NCBI GenBank assembly: GCA_964485695.1
Contig: CAZAKZ010000033.1
Location: forward strand, 1 to 44,763
Source of the DNA: CAZAKZ01 sp964485695
Lineage (GTDB): Bacteria; Planctomycetota; JAFGQW01
Length of the DNA stretch: 44,763 bases
Direction: 5' to 3'
Position numbers and translations under genes: made by a program. Below the pieces are notes generated by a model. That model was not told where the DNA came from. It made no database searches and was given only the letters and a program-made list of their open reading frames with translations. Positions 1 to 8,911 of this stretch are shown here, in pieces. Position 1 is the first letter of the stretch. Every line of letters begins with the position of its first letter.

Positions 1-215
1 AAAAGAGGTAGGAAGATAGGCTGCCGTCAGGCTACCGCGAAGCGGTTTAGTTCAAACACTTCGTCAGCCGAAAATGAGCGCGCTTGCGCTCAAAAACCCC
101 CTATGAAATCAGCCGCGGATCTGCGTCGGCTCCGTCCCGGCTCCGCACAACATCATTCCGTTTCCATTACAAAACCGGTATAGGTAGCTGAATTGAATCG
201 CACAGGGAGGTGTCG
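1..215. other. Upstream spacer with one small hairpin
   Basis: No gene is visible before the AddB-like gene. A perfect hairpin at 75-92 (7-bp arms around GCTT) is followed by five A residues on this strand, so it is not a classical terminator for + transcription. It could mark the end of a gene lying to the left. The Shine-Dalgarno AGGGAGG at 204-210 belongs to the next gene. Confidence 0.3.
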
Positions 216-3200
216 ATGAACCGCCTCATCCGGTCGCTCGCGCGGGTTTGCCGGGAAAACGTCCTCGGCGAGAAATGGCTCGTCGCGCCCAGCTACCGCA
301 CGGGCAACCAGTGGCTCGAGACCGTGGCGCGGTCCGGCACCCCCATCGTCAACGTCCGGGTCAAAACCCTGCGATCCCTGGCCGTCACCCTGGCGGGGCC
401 GGAGATGGTCAAGCAGGGAGTCGAGCTCCTCCACCACGAGGCCGGCCCGATCCTGGCCGACCGCGCCTGGGCCCGGGTTGCAGCCGCCGGTGCGTCCGGG
501 AATGCCGGCTACCTCTCGCGCCTCGATCCTGGCCCGAGCCTCGCCCGGACCTTTTTCGCCACAATGAACGACCTCCGCCTCGCCGGCCTCGCCCCTGGCG
601 GCGTGGACGCGGCGCGGTTCGAGGTCCCCGCCAAGGGCCGGGAGATCGTCCGCCTGCTCGAGGCGTGGAACCAGGTGCTGGATGAGAGCGGATACGTCGA
701 CCATGCCGGTGTGCTCGCCATGGCCGCTGCCCGGCTGAAGGCCGAGCCGGTTTGCTTGCCTGCCGGCATCACGCTCCTCCTGTCTGGCGACGCCGAGCCG
801 AAACGGCTCGAGCAGGAACTTCTCGACGCGTTTTGTGCCATCCTGGGGGATGGCGTCCACACTCTCCCAGTGGACGAACCGGGCACCCCGCTCCCCGAGG
901 AGGACGGGGCTCCCACCGATGCGGCCCTCCTGCGCTACCTGTCCGATCCGTCCATTGCGCCGCGGCCGCACCGGGACAACACGGTTCGCATCTCGCGCGG
1001 CGTGGGTGAGGTGAACGAAGTGCGCGAAGTGCTCCGCTCCTGCCTCGCCGGAGGGATCCCCCTGGACGAGGTCGAAGTCCTCCACACCGATCCCGATGCG
1101 TACATACCGCTCTTCTTCGAAACCTTCGCGCGACTCGCGGGCGACGCCCCGGGTAGCGATGTGCCCGGCTCCGACGACCTGGACACCATTCCGGTCACCT
1201 TTGCCGAGGGGGTGCCGGCGCGCTACTCCCGGCCGGGCCGGGCCCTCGCCGGCCTGGTCTCCTGGTCGCGGGAAGGTTTCCGACAGGAGATCCTCGCTCG
1301 CATGATCCAGGACGGGATCCTCAGGGTTCCGGAGGTCCCGGCCGATCTCGACATTGCCGGAGAATCAGAAAACTACGCCACTCTGGCCCGGGTCTTCCGG
1401 TCCGTACCGATTCTCATGGGCCGGGAGCGCTACCTACCCGGCCTCGAGGCTGCAGGGGCCCTCGACAGTGATGGCGACTCCCTCCGCATCCTGCGGGCTC
1501 TCGTCGGGAATCTGCTCCCCCTCGCGCCGCGCGAGGGCGCTCCGCAGAAAGAGGGCCTCGAGAATGCGCTTTGCTTCCTGGAGAACCACGTCCGGTGCGT
1601 CACGCATCTCGACAACCTGGCCCTGGCAAGGCTCAAGAGCCACGTCCGGCGCTTCGTCCGCCTCGTCGCCCGTGAGGAGACGGCCGGCATCGATGTGATT
1701 CAATGGCTAGCCGAACTCCCGCGCACCGTGCGCGTCGGCGGCAGCGGCCCGCGCTCCGGGAAGCTTCACGTGTCCGGCCTCCTGGGCGGCGGCCACTCCG
1801 GCCGCGCCCATACCTTCCTCCTCGGCCTCGACGACGGCCGCTTCCCCGGGGGCGCGGGCCAGGACCCGCTGCTCCTGGACGGGGAGCGCAGGAAGGTCTC
1901 GCCGCACCTTACCACGTCCGGCGCCCGCCTCGATACCCGGGCAAAGGCCTTCGAGTGCCTCCTTGCCGGGCTCCGAAGCACGGTCACCTTCTCCTTCCCG
2001 AGTCATGACGTGGTCGAGGACCGGGAACTCTTTCCAGGCCCTGTCCTCGGCAGGGTCGCATGGCTCCTCACGGGAGACCGGGAATGTGGACTCGACGAGG
2101 TCCTTCCGCAGGCGCCCGCCTCCTTCACGCCCGATGCGCCGGGTAAGTGCCTCGATGTGGACGAGGGCTGGCTCCACCGCCTGTGCATTCCGGGCCGCGT
2201 GGTCCTGCCGGAGGCCGTGTTGGAGCGCTTCTACCCCTGGATAGGCCGCGGCCGGCACGCCGCTCGGGAGCGGGCCAGCAACCGTTTCACGCCTTATGAC
2301 GGCCGCGTCGGCCCCCTCGCCCCCGGAGACGATCCCCTTACGCCACAGGGTCCAGTAGTATCGGGCTCGGCCCTGGAACTCGCCGGGAAATGTCCCTTGT
2401 CCTACTTCTTCAGGCGCGTCCTGATGATCCGGCCCCTCGACGATCCCGATCCCGACCCGACCCAGTGGCTCAGTCCCGCCGACCGGGGCATGCTCCTCCA
2501 TGAGGTCTTCCACCTCTTCTGGCACGACCTGCTCGAAAAGGGCGAGGTGCCCTCCGTGGGCGCCCACATGGAGCCCCTCCTTGGCCTGGTGCGGGGCAAG
2601 GTGAACGAGGCGCGCCACCGCAACCCGCCCGGAAGCGAGATCGTCTTTGAAGGGGAGGTGAAGGACCTGGAGAAGACCGCCCGCATTTTCCTGCAGGAGG
2701 AAGAGGCGTACGCGGCGGAGGGCCGTGCCCGCCCCTTCTGCCTCGAGGCTTCCATCGGCCTCGCCCCGGGCCCTCTTCCGACACCCCTCGACACCCCCGA
2801 GCCGGTGTCCCTCACCCTGGCGCAAGGCAGGATGATCCGCGTCAAGGGCAGGATCGACCGCATCGACCGGATCGAGACCGGCGGGGCGTTCACGGTGTGG
2901 GATTACAAGACCGGCAGCTCGAGGCACCACGAGAATCTAGAGGGTGGCACCCGCCAGGGCCGCGTGATCCAGCACGGCCTATATCTCGATCTGGCCCGGG
3001 AAGTACTGAAACAGAAGGTCTCGGCGGACGCCCGGGTGACGACGTCCGGCTTCTTCTTCCCCGGGCCCAGAACGCGCGGGACCAGGCTGGTCTTCGAGGC
3101 CGGCGAGGTTGCGGGATGGAAGGTCGCGGCTTCGGCCCTCTGCGTCGTCGTCTCCGCAGGGTGTTTCCTGGCCACGGACAACGCGGACAAGGTTGTCGAC

Positions 3201-3332
3201 GATTGCCTGTTCTGCGACTACCAGGCGATCTGCGGCGACCTGGCCGCCGTCCATGCGGCGAGCAAGCGGAAGATCGAGAAGAACCACGAACACGCCCTCG
3301 ACTTGGTCAGGGAGGTGAAGGACAATGCCTGA
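216..3332 (+). CDS. addB: AddB-like helicase-nuclease subunit with Fe-S cluster
   Basis: This is probably the AddB-type subunit of a RecBCD-like enzyme that processes double-strand DNA ends for recombination. It is about 1039 aa long. A PD-(D/E)XK nuclease core is visible near the C-terminus (VWDYKTGSS, D896 and K898). A staple of four cysteines surrounds it: C726 in GKCPLSYFFRR, then C997, C1000 and C1006 in CLFCDYQAIC. This matches the 4Fe-4S arrangement known for AddB nuclease domains. No Walker A motif is visible near the N-terminus, so the motor activity would come from AddA. The ATG at 216 has AGGGAGG five bases upstream and is preferred over the in-frame GTG at 210. The gene overlaps addA by 8 bp, so the two are likely translationally coupled. 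The alternative is a diverged PD-(D/E)XK family protein of the same operon type. Confidence 0.85.
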   Translation: MNRLIRSLARVCRENVLGEKWLVAPSYRTGNQWLETVARSGTPIVNVRVKTLRSLAVTLAGPEMVKQGVELLHHEAGPILADRAWARVAAAGASGNAGYLSRLDPGPSLARTFFATMNDLRLAGLAPGGVDAARFEVPAKGREIVRLLEAWNQVLDESGYVDHAGVLAMAAARLKAEPVCLPAGITLLLSGDAEPKRLEQELLDAFCAILGDGVHTLPVDEPGTPLPEEDGAPTDAALLRYLSDPSIAPRPHRDNTVRISRGVGEVNEVREVLRSCLAGGIPLDEVEVLHTDPDAYIPLFFETFARLAGDAPGSDVPGSDDLDTIPVTFAEGVPARYSRPGRALAGLVSWSREGFRQEILARMIQDGILRVPEVPADLDIAGESENYATLARVFRSVPILMGRERYLPGLEAAGALDSDGDSLRILRALVGNLLPLAPREGAPQKEGLENALCFLENHVRCVTHLDNLALARLKSHVRRFVRLVAREETAGIDVIQWLAELPRTVRVGGSGPRSGKLHVSGLLGGGHSGRAHTFLLGLDDGRFPGGAGQDPLLLDGERRKVSPHLTTSGARLDTRAKAFECLLAGLRSTVTFSFPSHDVVEDRELFPGPVLGRVAWLLTGDRECGLDEVLPQAPASFTPDAPGKCLDVDEGWLHRLCIPGRVVLPEAVLERFYPWIGRGRHAARERASNRFTPYDGRVGPLAPGDDPLTPQGPVVSGSALELAGKCPLSYFFRRVLMIRPLDDPDPDPTQWLSPADRGMLLHEVFHLFWHDLLEKGEVPSVGAHMEPLLGLVRGKVNEARHRNPPGSEIVFEGEVKDLEKTARIFLQEEEAYAAEGRARPFCLEASIGLAPGPLPTPLDTPEPVSLTLAQGRMIRVKGRIDRIDRIETGGAFTVWDYKTGSSRHHENLEGGTRQGRVIQHGLYLDLAREVLKQKVSADARVTTSGFFFPGPRTRGTRLVFEAGEVAGWKVAASALCVVVSAGCFLATDNADKVVDDCLFCDYQAICGDLAAVHAASKRKIEKNHEHALDLVREVKDNA

Positions 3333-6300
3333 TTCTCTGCGTGGAGAGCACCCCCCTGCGCCCGATCAGGCCGACCGGGACGCGATCCTGAGCGACCTCG
3401 ACACGAACCTCCTTGTCGAGGCTGCCGCCGGTACGGGCAAGACGACCAGCATGGTCCACCGCATGGTGGAGCTCCTCGCCCGGGGAAAGTGCGGCATCGA
3501 GAACTTGGCGGTCGTCACCTTCACGCGCAAGGCGGCCGCCGAGCTGCGCACCCGGTTCCAGGCCGAGGTGGAGAAGGCCGCCGGCGAGGGGAGCGATCGA
3601 CCGAGCGTGGAGCGCGAAAAGCTCGCCGAGGCCCTCGTACACCTGGACACCGCCTTCATCGGCACGATTCACTCCTTCTGCGGCCGCCTCCTGCGGGAGA
3701 GGCCCGTGGAGGCGGAGGTGGATATCGAGTTCCGGGAGATCGACAAGGAGGAGGATGAACAGATCCGCCTGGAGGCGTGGGACCTGTTCGTGGCCGAGGT
3801 CCTTACCGGCCTGGACGCCGAGGCTGACGAGATCGGGCGCGAGCTCCGCGACGCCGGTTTGTGGCCGGCCGACCTGGGCCGCGGCTTCACGACGTATGCC
3901 GGGTACCCCGACGTGGAAGCGTGGCCCGCGCCCGAGGTGGAGCGCCTTCCACTGGAGCCTGCAGTGGCGGCGCTCGAGGCCTACGCCCGCCACATGAAAG
4001 ACTTGGTACGCGGCTTCGGCGATGCGGGCAACGACAAGCTGATGCCGCTCTACGAGCAGATCCCGAGGATGGTCGCTCAGAACGACATACGCGACCCGGC
4101 CGAGGTGCTGGAGGTCATGGAATGCTTCAAGTCACGGACCATCGTCCAGAAGTGCTGGCCGGGCGGGCAGAAAGGCGGCCTCGGCAAGAAGGAGCTCGAG
4201 CGGTGGAAAGCCTTCACCGAAAAGATCGCCGAACCATTCGTTCAGCGATTCCTCAAGTCCAGGTACGCCCCCGTGATGCGAGCCTACCGACGGGCGCGCT
4301 GGATATACGACCACCTCCGTGCAGAGCGTGGGGTGCTCAATTTCCAGGACCTCCTCATGCGGGCCGCCGCTCTGCTGCGCTCGAATCCCCACGTGCGCGC
4401 TTACTTCAGCGGCCGGTTCACGCGCCTCCTCGTGGACGAGTTCCAGGACACCGATCCGATCCAGGCGGAAGTGATTCTGCTCCTCACCGCCGGTGATCAC
4501 CATGAGACCGACTGGAAGAAGTGCGCGCCCGTGCCGGGATCGCTGTTCGTGGTGGGTGATCCCAAACAGTCCATCTACCGCTTCCGGCGCGCCGACATCG
4601 TGACCTACAACGAGGTGAAGGACATCCTCAAGAACCGGGGCGGGCGGGTCGTGTCGCTCACGGCCAACTTTCGCACCGTGCACCCGGTTCGGACGTGGGT
4701 GAACACGGTTTTCAACGCGGAAGGGGTCTTCCCCGCCGAAGCAGACCGGCACTCACCCACGTACGTTCCCCTGGACCAGGGCCGCATCGACGGCACGTCC
4801 GGCCCGGACCTCGAGGGCGTGGCCGTGATGCGCGTTCCCAAGGACCGGACGAACCAGAAAGACATCAGGGACTGGGAGTCCGAAACGCTCGCGAGGATCA
4901 TCCGCCATCACGTGGATACCGGCATGCACGTGCCGCGCACCCGGCAAGAGGTCGAGAAGGGGGTAAAACCCGCGGCAGGCTTCGGCGACTTCCTCGTCCT
5001 CACGCGTAATAAGGCGGCTCTCGGCACGTACGGCCGTGCTCTGCAGGTCCTCGGCATCCCCCACCAGGTCTCGGGCGGCCACGCCCTGAACGAGGTGCCC
5101 GAGATCGCGCTGCTGCACAGGGTCCTTGAAGCCGCCCTCATGCCGGAGGATCCCGTGGCCCTCGTGGCGTTGCTTCGGAGCGATCTCTTCGGCATCAGCG
5201 ACGAGGCGCTCTACGCCTTCCGGCGAGCGGGCGGGCGCTTCCACTTCCGGAGCGGACTTCCCGACAGCCTCGATCCCGGCGTGGCCGGTCACCTCGAGGA
5301 GGCCTTCCAGAAGCTGAAAGGGTACGCCGGCTGGCTCCTGCGCTTCCCGCCCGTTCCGGCCATGGAAAAAATTGCCGCCGACCTCGGCCTCTTCGTGCGC
5401 GCCGCCGGGCAGAAGGAGGGAAACAGCCTCGCCGGCGGCCTTGCCCGGGCCCTGGAGATCCTCCGCGCCGGCCAGGCCGCGTCGGGATCGGCTGCCGAGG
5501 TGGCCGCCGAGCTGGGAAAGATCGCCGCCCGGGAGGAAGAATACGACGGCCTGCCGGCGCGGCCTTCCGCTGAACCGGTGGTGCGCGTCATGAATCTCCA
5601 CAAGGCCAAGGGCCTCGAGGCGCCGGTGGTCTTCCTGGCCGATCCCTACGGCAAGGGTCGAAACGAAGCGGATGTCCACATCGACCGCTCGGGGGAAAAG
5701 GTCCTCGGATACCTTCGGATCACCGCGACGGGGAGAACGAACAGAGCCGGATTCGCTTCGAAGAAGGAGCTCGCCCGCCCCCCGGGCTGGGAGGACTTGG
5801 CCAAGAAGGAGAAGAGGTTCCTCGAGGCCGAGGAAAAGCGGCTGCTCTACGTGGCCGCCACGCGGGCGGGCTCACGCCTCGTGGTCGTGCAGAGCAACAA
5901 GAAATCCAATCCCTGGGAATTCTTCGGCTCACACCTTCAGGACGTGGCGGAGATCCAGAATCCGGGCGAGCAGGCCGCACCCTTCGTGGACGCGAAGACG
6001 ATAACGGCCGAAGAGGTCGATGCGGCCGGCCGGGACATCGCAACCCGGTGGGACCGCGTGCGCGCCCGGACCTACGCCACGATGACGGCAAGGAAAGCGC
6101 CGGCCCTGCCGGGCGCGGAGCCGGCCGGGATCGAGTCGCCGGGCGACGCCGGTGCCCTGCCCGAGGACCTTCCCCTCCCGGGTCCGGACCAGAGCACGGG
6201 CTGGGGCACGGTGATCCATGCCCTGCTCGAAACCGCCGTCCTCGACCCTGCACGCGACCTGACGTCGCTGGCCCACTCGATCCTCGATGAGGAGGACATC

Positions 6301-6690
6301 GACAGGCGCTTCGCGAAGACGGCCCTTCACCTCGTGGAAAGCGTGGTCCGCTCGGCCGTCTGGGAGCGCGCGAGAAAAGCAAAGCGCTGCCTCGCAGAGA
6401 CGCCCCTGCAGGTCCTCCTTCCGGAGGGCGACGCGAGGGCCGCCGGCACGCCGACCCTGCTCAAGGGCACTGTCGACCTGGTCTTCGAGGAGGCGGACGG
6501 CTGGGTCATCGTCGACTGGAAGACGGACAGGACGTCCGGGAAGGACCTCGCCGACGCGGCCGGCCGGTACGCGCCCCAGCTCGCCGCCTACCGGGACGCC
6601 TGGGAAAGGAGCACGGGCGAACGGGTCGTGGAGGCGGGCATCTACTTCGTCATGAGCGACGAATATGTGGTGCTGACCGGAGCCGGGTAA
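3325..6690 (+). CDS. addA: AddA-like UvrD/RecB-family helicase-nuclease
   Basis: This is the helicase partner of the preceding subunit, 1121 aa. The superfamily 1A helicase motifs appear in order: Walker A AAAGTGKT (33-40), motif II VDEFQDTD (about 370-377), motif III GDPKQSIYRFRRAD, motif V HKAKGLEAPVVF and motif VI LLYVAATRA. A C-terminal RecB-type nuclease carries VIVDWKTDRT (about residues 1060-1070), with an upstream WGTVIHALLE helix supplying the usual nuclease histidine. The gene starts 8 bp inside the AddB frame behind GGGAGGTG. Together the pair would resect DNA ends and load RecA; this role comes from the family, not from the sequence alone. No RecD-like gene is adjacent, which favours AddAB over RecBCD. 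Confidence 0.9.
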   Translation: MPDSLRGEHPPAPDQADRDAILSDLDTNLLVEAAAGTGKTTSMVHRMVELLARGKCGIENLAVVTFTRKAAAELRTRFQAEVEKAAGEGSDRPSVEREKLAEALVHLDTAFIGTIHSFCGRLLRERPVEAEVDIEFREIDKEEDEQIRLEAWDLFVAEVLTGLDAEADEIGRELRDAGLWPADLGRGFTTYAGYPDVEAWPAPEVERLPLEPAVAALEAYARHMKDLVRGFGDAGNDKLMPLYEQIPRMVAQNDIRDPAEVLEVMECFKSRTIVQKCWPGGQKGGLGKKELERWKAFTEKIAEPFVQRFLKSRYAPVMRAYRRARWIYDHLRAERGVLNFQDLLMRAAALLRSNPHVRAYFSGRFTRLLVDEFQDTDPIQAEVILLLTAGDHHETDWKKCAPVPGSLFVVGDPKQSIYRFRRADIVTYNEVKDILKNRGGRVVSLTANFRTVHPVRTWVNTVFNAEGVFPAEADRHSPTYVPLDQGRIDGTSGPDLEGVAVMRVPKDRTNQKDIRDWESETLARIIRHHVDTGMHVPRTRQEVEKGVKPAAGFGDFLVLTRNKAALGTYGRALQVLGIPHQVSGGHALNEVPEIALLHRVLEAALMPEDPVALVALLRSDLFGISDEALYAFRRAGGRFHFRSGLPDSLDPGVAGHLEEAFQKLKGYAGWLLRFPPVPAMEKIAADLGLFVRAAGQKEGNSLAGGLARALEILRAGQAASGSAAEVAAELGKIAAREEEYDGLPARPSAEPVVRVMNLHKAKGLEAPVVFLADPYGKGRNEADVHIDRSGEKVLGYLRITATGRTNRAGFASKKELARPPGWEDLAKKEKRFLEAEEKRLLYVAATRAGSRLVVVQSNKKSNPWEFFGSHLQDVAEIQNPGEQAAPFVDAKTITAEEVDAAGRDIATRWDRVRARTYATMTARKAPALPGAEPAGIESPGDAGALPEDLPLPGPDQSTGWGTVIHALLETAVLDPARDLTSLAHSILDEEDIDRRFAKTALHLVESVVRSAVWERARKAKRCLAETPLQVLLPEGDARAAGTPTLLKGTVDLVFEEADGWVIVDWKTDRTSGKDLADAAGRYAPQLAAYRDAWERSTGERVVEAGIYFVMSDEYVVLTGAG

Positions 6691-6754
6691 TCGGGCTTCT
6701 ATGATCCGCTTTTCCGGATGATTTTGCAGGCAACACGAAATTCGAAACCCGCCC

Positions 6755-6787
6755 TTGACGGCCGGACCGAATTTGGCACCATATAAA
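6755..6787 (+). promoter_or_regulatory. Possible promoter of the toxin-antitoxin operon
   Basis: TTGACG at 6755-6760 is followed by an A/T-rich stretch containing CATATA (6780-6785) and TATAAA (6782-6787) just before the AGGAGG ribosome site at 6791. The spacing is 19-21 bp, longer than ideal, so the assignment is tentative. It sits in the only gap between addA and the antitoxin. Confidence 0.35.
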
Positions 6788-6804
6788 GACAGGAGGTGTC
6801 AATC

Positions 6805-7080
6805 GTGAGCATGGAAAGAGATATCCGGCCCATCACGTATCTGAAATCAAGGGCAGCGGATCTGTTGAAGCAGGTGAACGAGACCCATCGTCCGGTCATC
6901 ATCACCCAGAACGGCGAACCCAAGGCGGTTCTTCAAGATCCTCAGAGCTACGAGAGCATGAGAAATGCTCTCGGGCTTCTGAAGCTGATCTCACAGGGCG
7001 AGGAAGATATTCGCAAAGGGAAAGTCAGGCACCAGGATGAGGTCTTTTCGAAAATCGAGAAGGCGATCGGCAAGAAATGA
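6805..7080 (+). CDS. Phd/YefM-family antitoxin
   Basis: This short protein (91 aa) has the Phd/YefM N-terminal DNA-binding fold. The segment IRPITYLKSRAADLLKQV and the strand PVIITQNGEPKAVL are characteristic of the family. The charged C-terminal tail (KGKVRHQDEVFSKIEKAI) is where such antitoxins grip and block the toxin. AGGAGG at 6791-6796 sits 8 bases before a GTG at 6805, which is chosen as the start; an ATG at 6811 is the alternative and would remove two residues. The stop overlaps the toxin start (ATGA), the usual coupling in these modules. Family members generally repress their own promoter with the toxin as co-repressor. Confidence 0.88.
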   Translation: MSMERDIRPITYLKSRAADLLKQVNETHRPVIITQNGEPKAVLQDPQSYESMRNALGLLKLISQGEEDIRKGKVRHQDEVFSKIEKAIGKK

Positions 7081-7403
7081 AAGAGCCCTTCGCGATCCTT
7101 TGGGCCGCCGTGGCCGAGAATGATCTCCTCGGAATCGTCGATCTCATTGCCGACGACGATCCCGGGGCCGCTCTGGTAATCCTGAACAAGATCAGATCCA
7201 GAACGGCCAAGCTGGGTCATTCTCCAAAGCGGGGCCGTATCGTCCCCGAACTGCTGAGGCAAGGGATCTCGCGATACCGCGAAATCGTGGTCAAACCTTG
7301 GAGGGTGATCTACAGGATCGAGGAGAAGACAGTGTATGTCGTTTCCGTCATCGACGGACGCCGAAACGTTGAGGATATCCTGCTGGCCAGGCTATTGAAA
7401 TAA
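7077..7403 (+). CDS. RelE/ParE-family toxin
   Basis: A 108-aa protein of the RelE/ParE superfamily, paired with the antitoxin by a 4-bp ATGA overlap. The C-terminal signature WRVIYRIEEKTVYVVSVID, followed by RRNVEDIL, is typical. Members either cut mRNA on the ribosome or poison gyrase; the sequence alone does not decide which. The gene ends 14 bp before the convergent stop of the pseudoprotease gene. Such modules are mobile, and this one sits between a DNA repair operon and an unrelated envelope operon. Confidence 0.88.
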   Translation: MKEPFAILWAAVAENDLLGIVDLIADDDPGAALVILNKIRSRTAKLGHSPKRGRIVPELLRQGISRYREIVVKPWRVIYRIEEKTVYVVSVIDGRRNVEDILLARLLK

Positions 7404-7417
7404 TGCCGCAGGCCGCC

Positions 7418-8896
7418 TCAGGGTTTCTTGTCCGCTTTCTTGAGCCCCCACTGGGGCCGGACGCAGAGGAACAGGCTCTTCCCTCCGCGAATGACGCCGA
7501 AGCACACCTCTGCTTCCTTGGCCTTGATGACGACGGCCATGACCGCCTTGAAGTCCTTCAGATTCTTGATCTTCTTCAGCACAATCCCACGGATAATATC
7601 ATCGCGGCGAACACCGGCCAGATAGGCCCAGCCCGCGGATTCGACCTGCGTGACCCGCACCCCCGGCGTATCCAGCGGCAGGCGCTCCCGGTCGAGGAAG
7701 TCGCGGGTGATCGGCTTGACCCGGACCCCGAAGGTCTTTTCCTCCCAGTCCTCCACCTCGTACTCCCGCCTGGGTTCCTCCTCCATGACCACGCGCACCT
7801 CGGTCTCCTCGAGCCCCTTGTCACCGGTGCGCAGCACGGTGAATACGAGCGTGGAACCGGCCTTTGCCCGCTGGATCCGCTTGGTGAACTTCTCGACGTC
7901 CTTGTCCTCGTCGATCTCCACCTTCTCGCCGTTGATCTTCCTGATGATGTCGGCGTCCCGGAAACCGCCCCGGGCCGCCGGCGACCTCTCGAGAACCTCG
8001 CCGAGGATGACACCACCCTTTTCCTCGATTTCCAGCTCCTTGGCCAGCTCCTTGGTCAGGGCCTGGGTGCCCCGGACGCCGAACCAGCACTTGCGGCGCA
8101 GGAACTTGGAGGGGTCCGCGAGGAATTCGGCGAAATCGCGGCAAAGGAGGACCCGGGGGCTGCTGGGGCGCGATCTTCCCCGGCCGCCGATGAAGAAGGT
8201 CCGTCCCCCGACGGTCACGCTCTGGCGACTATCCGATCTTGTTGAGGTCTTGACCGCATCCCGGCCGACGAAGCCCACGACCTGGCCCCTCAGATTGAGG
8301 ACGGGGCAACCGGTCACGCCCGAGAGAGAGTCCGAGACCCGGTATTCGGGGGGACCAGCGGGCTTCACCACGATCGCAGTGACGCGCAGCAAGCGAAAGG
8401 TCGGTCTGTAGTCCGCGTCCTTGGGCAGTCGATCGAGAACGAGAATCTCCTCGGCCTGGCCCAGCGCCTCCGTCCGGTTCAGGGTCAATGGCTTCAAGAC
8501 GGGCGCTTTCTCCCCTTCCTTGGGCTCTTCTTTCTTGATCTTCAGGAGCGCCAGGTTCAACTCCTCGTCCTTGCCCAGAAACGCCGCCTTGGCCTTGACG
8601 TCCTTGCCGAATATGACTGTGAACTCCTCGGGCTTCTGGTACCGCCCCCCCACCGGCGGATCGACCTGACTGACCGTCGTGACCATGACGAGGCCTTCGG
8701 CGCTCACGACCACTCCGGTGTTCGTGTATTTTCTCGCCCCTTTCCCGTCGGTTTGCTTGCATTCAAACTCCACCTTCACGATGGAGCCGGCGTGATCCTG
8801 AATGGCCTTCAGGATGGCCTTCTGTTTTTCGTCGGCCCGGGCCGAGGTCGTCAGGGTCAGGACCACGGCAACCGTCCAGATGGCCAGCTTTTTCAT
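7418..8896 (-). CDS. Secreted HtrA-like pseudoprotease with two PDZ domains
   Basis: A 492-aa protein with a signal peptide (residues 1-21, cleavage near SARA-DE), a trypsin-like domain and two PDZ domains (about 260-375 and 385-485). Aligned to the neighbouring active paralogue, all three catalytic positions are changed: the His position is Ser76 (MVTTVSQ), the Asp position is Asn114 (ELNLALLK) and the Ser position is Thr195 (GVTGCPVLN). The glycine-rich loop of the oxyanion hole is also partly lost. It is therefore unlikely to cleave peptides and more likely acts as a chaperone, adaptor or regulator in the periplasm. It starts 15 bp after the active protease ends, behind AAGGAGAAGG, so both are probably on one transcript. 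The name rests on fold similarity; the function is inferred. Confidence 0.82.
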   Translation of the reverse strand: MKKLAIWTVAVVLTLTTSARADEKQKAILKAIQDHAGSIVKVEFECKQTDGKGARKYTNTGVVVSAEGLVMVTTVSQVDPPVGGRYQKPEEFTVIFGKDVKAKAAFLGKDEELNLALLKIKKEEPKEGEKAPVLKPLTLNRTEALGQAEEILVLDRLPKDADYRPTFRLLRVTAIVVKPAGPPEYRVSDSLSGVTGCPVLNLRGQVVGFVGRDAVKTSTRSDSRQSVTVGGRTFFIGGRGRSRPSSPRVLLCRDFAEFLADPSKFLRRKCWFGVRGTQALTKELAKELEIEEKGGVILGEVLERSPAARGGFRDADIIRKINGEKVEIDEDKDVEKFTKRIQRAKAGSTLVFTVLRTGDKGLEETEVRVVMEEEPRREYEVEDWEEKTFGVRVKPITRDFLDRERLPLDTPGVRVTQVESAGWAYLAGVRRDDIIRGIVLKKIKNLKDFKAVMAVVIKAKEAEVCFGVIRGGKSLFLCVRPQWGLKKADKKP

Positions 8897-8911
8897 TTTC
8901 CTTCTCCTTGT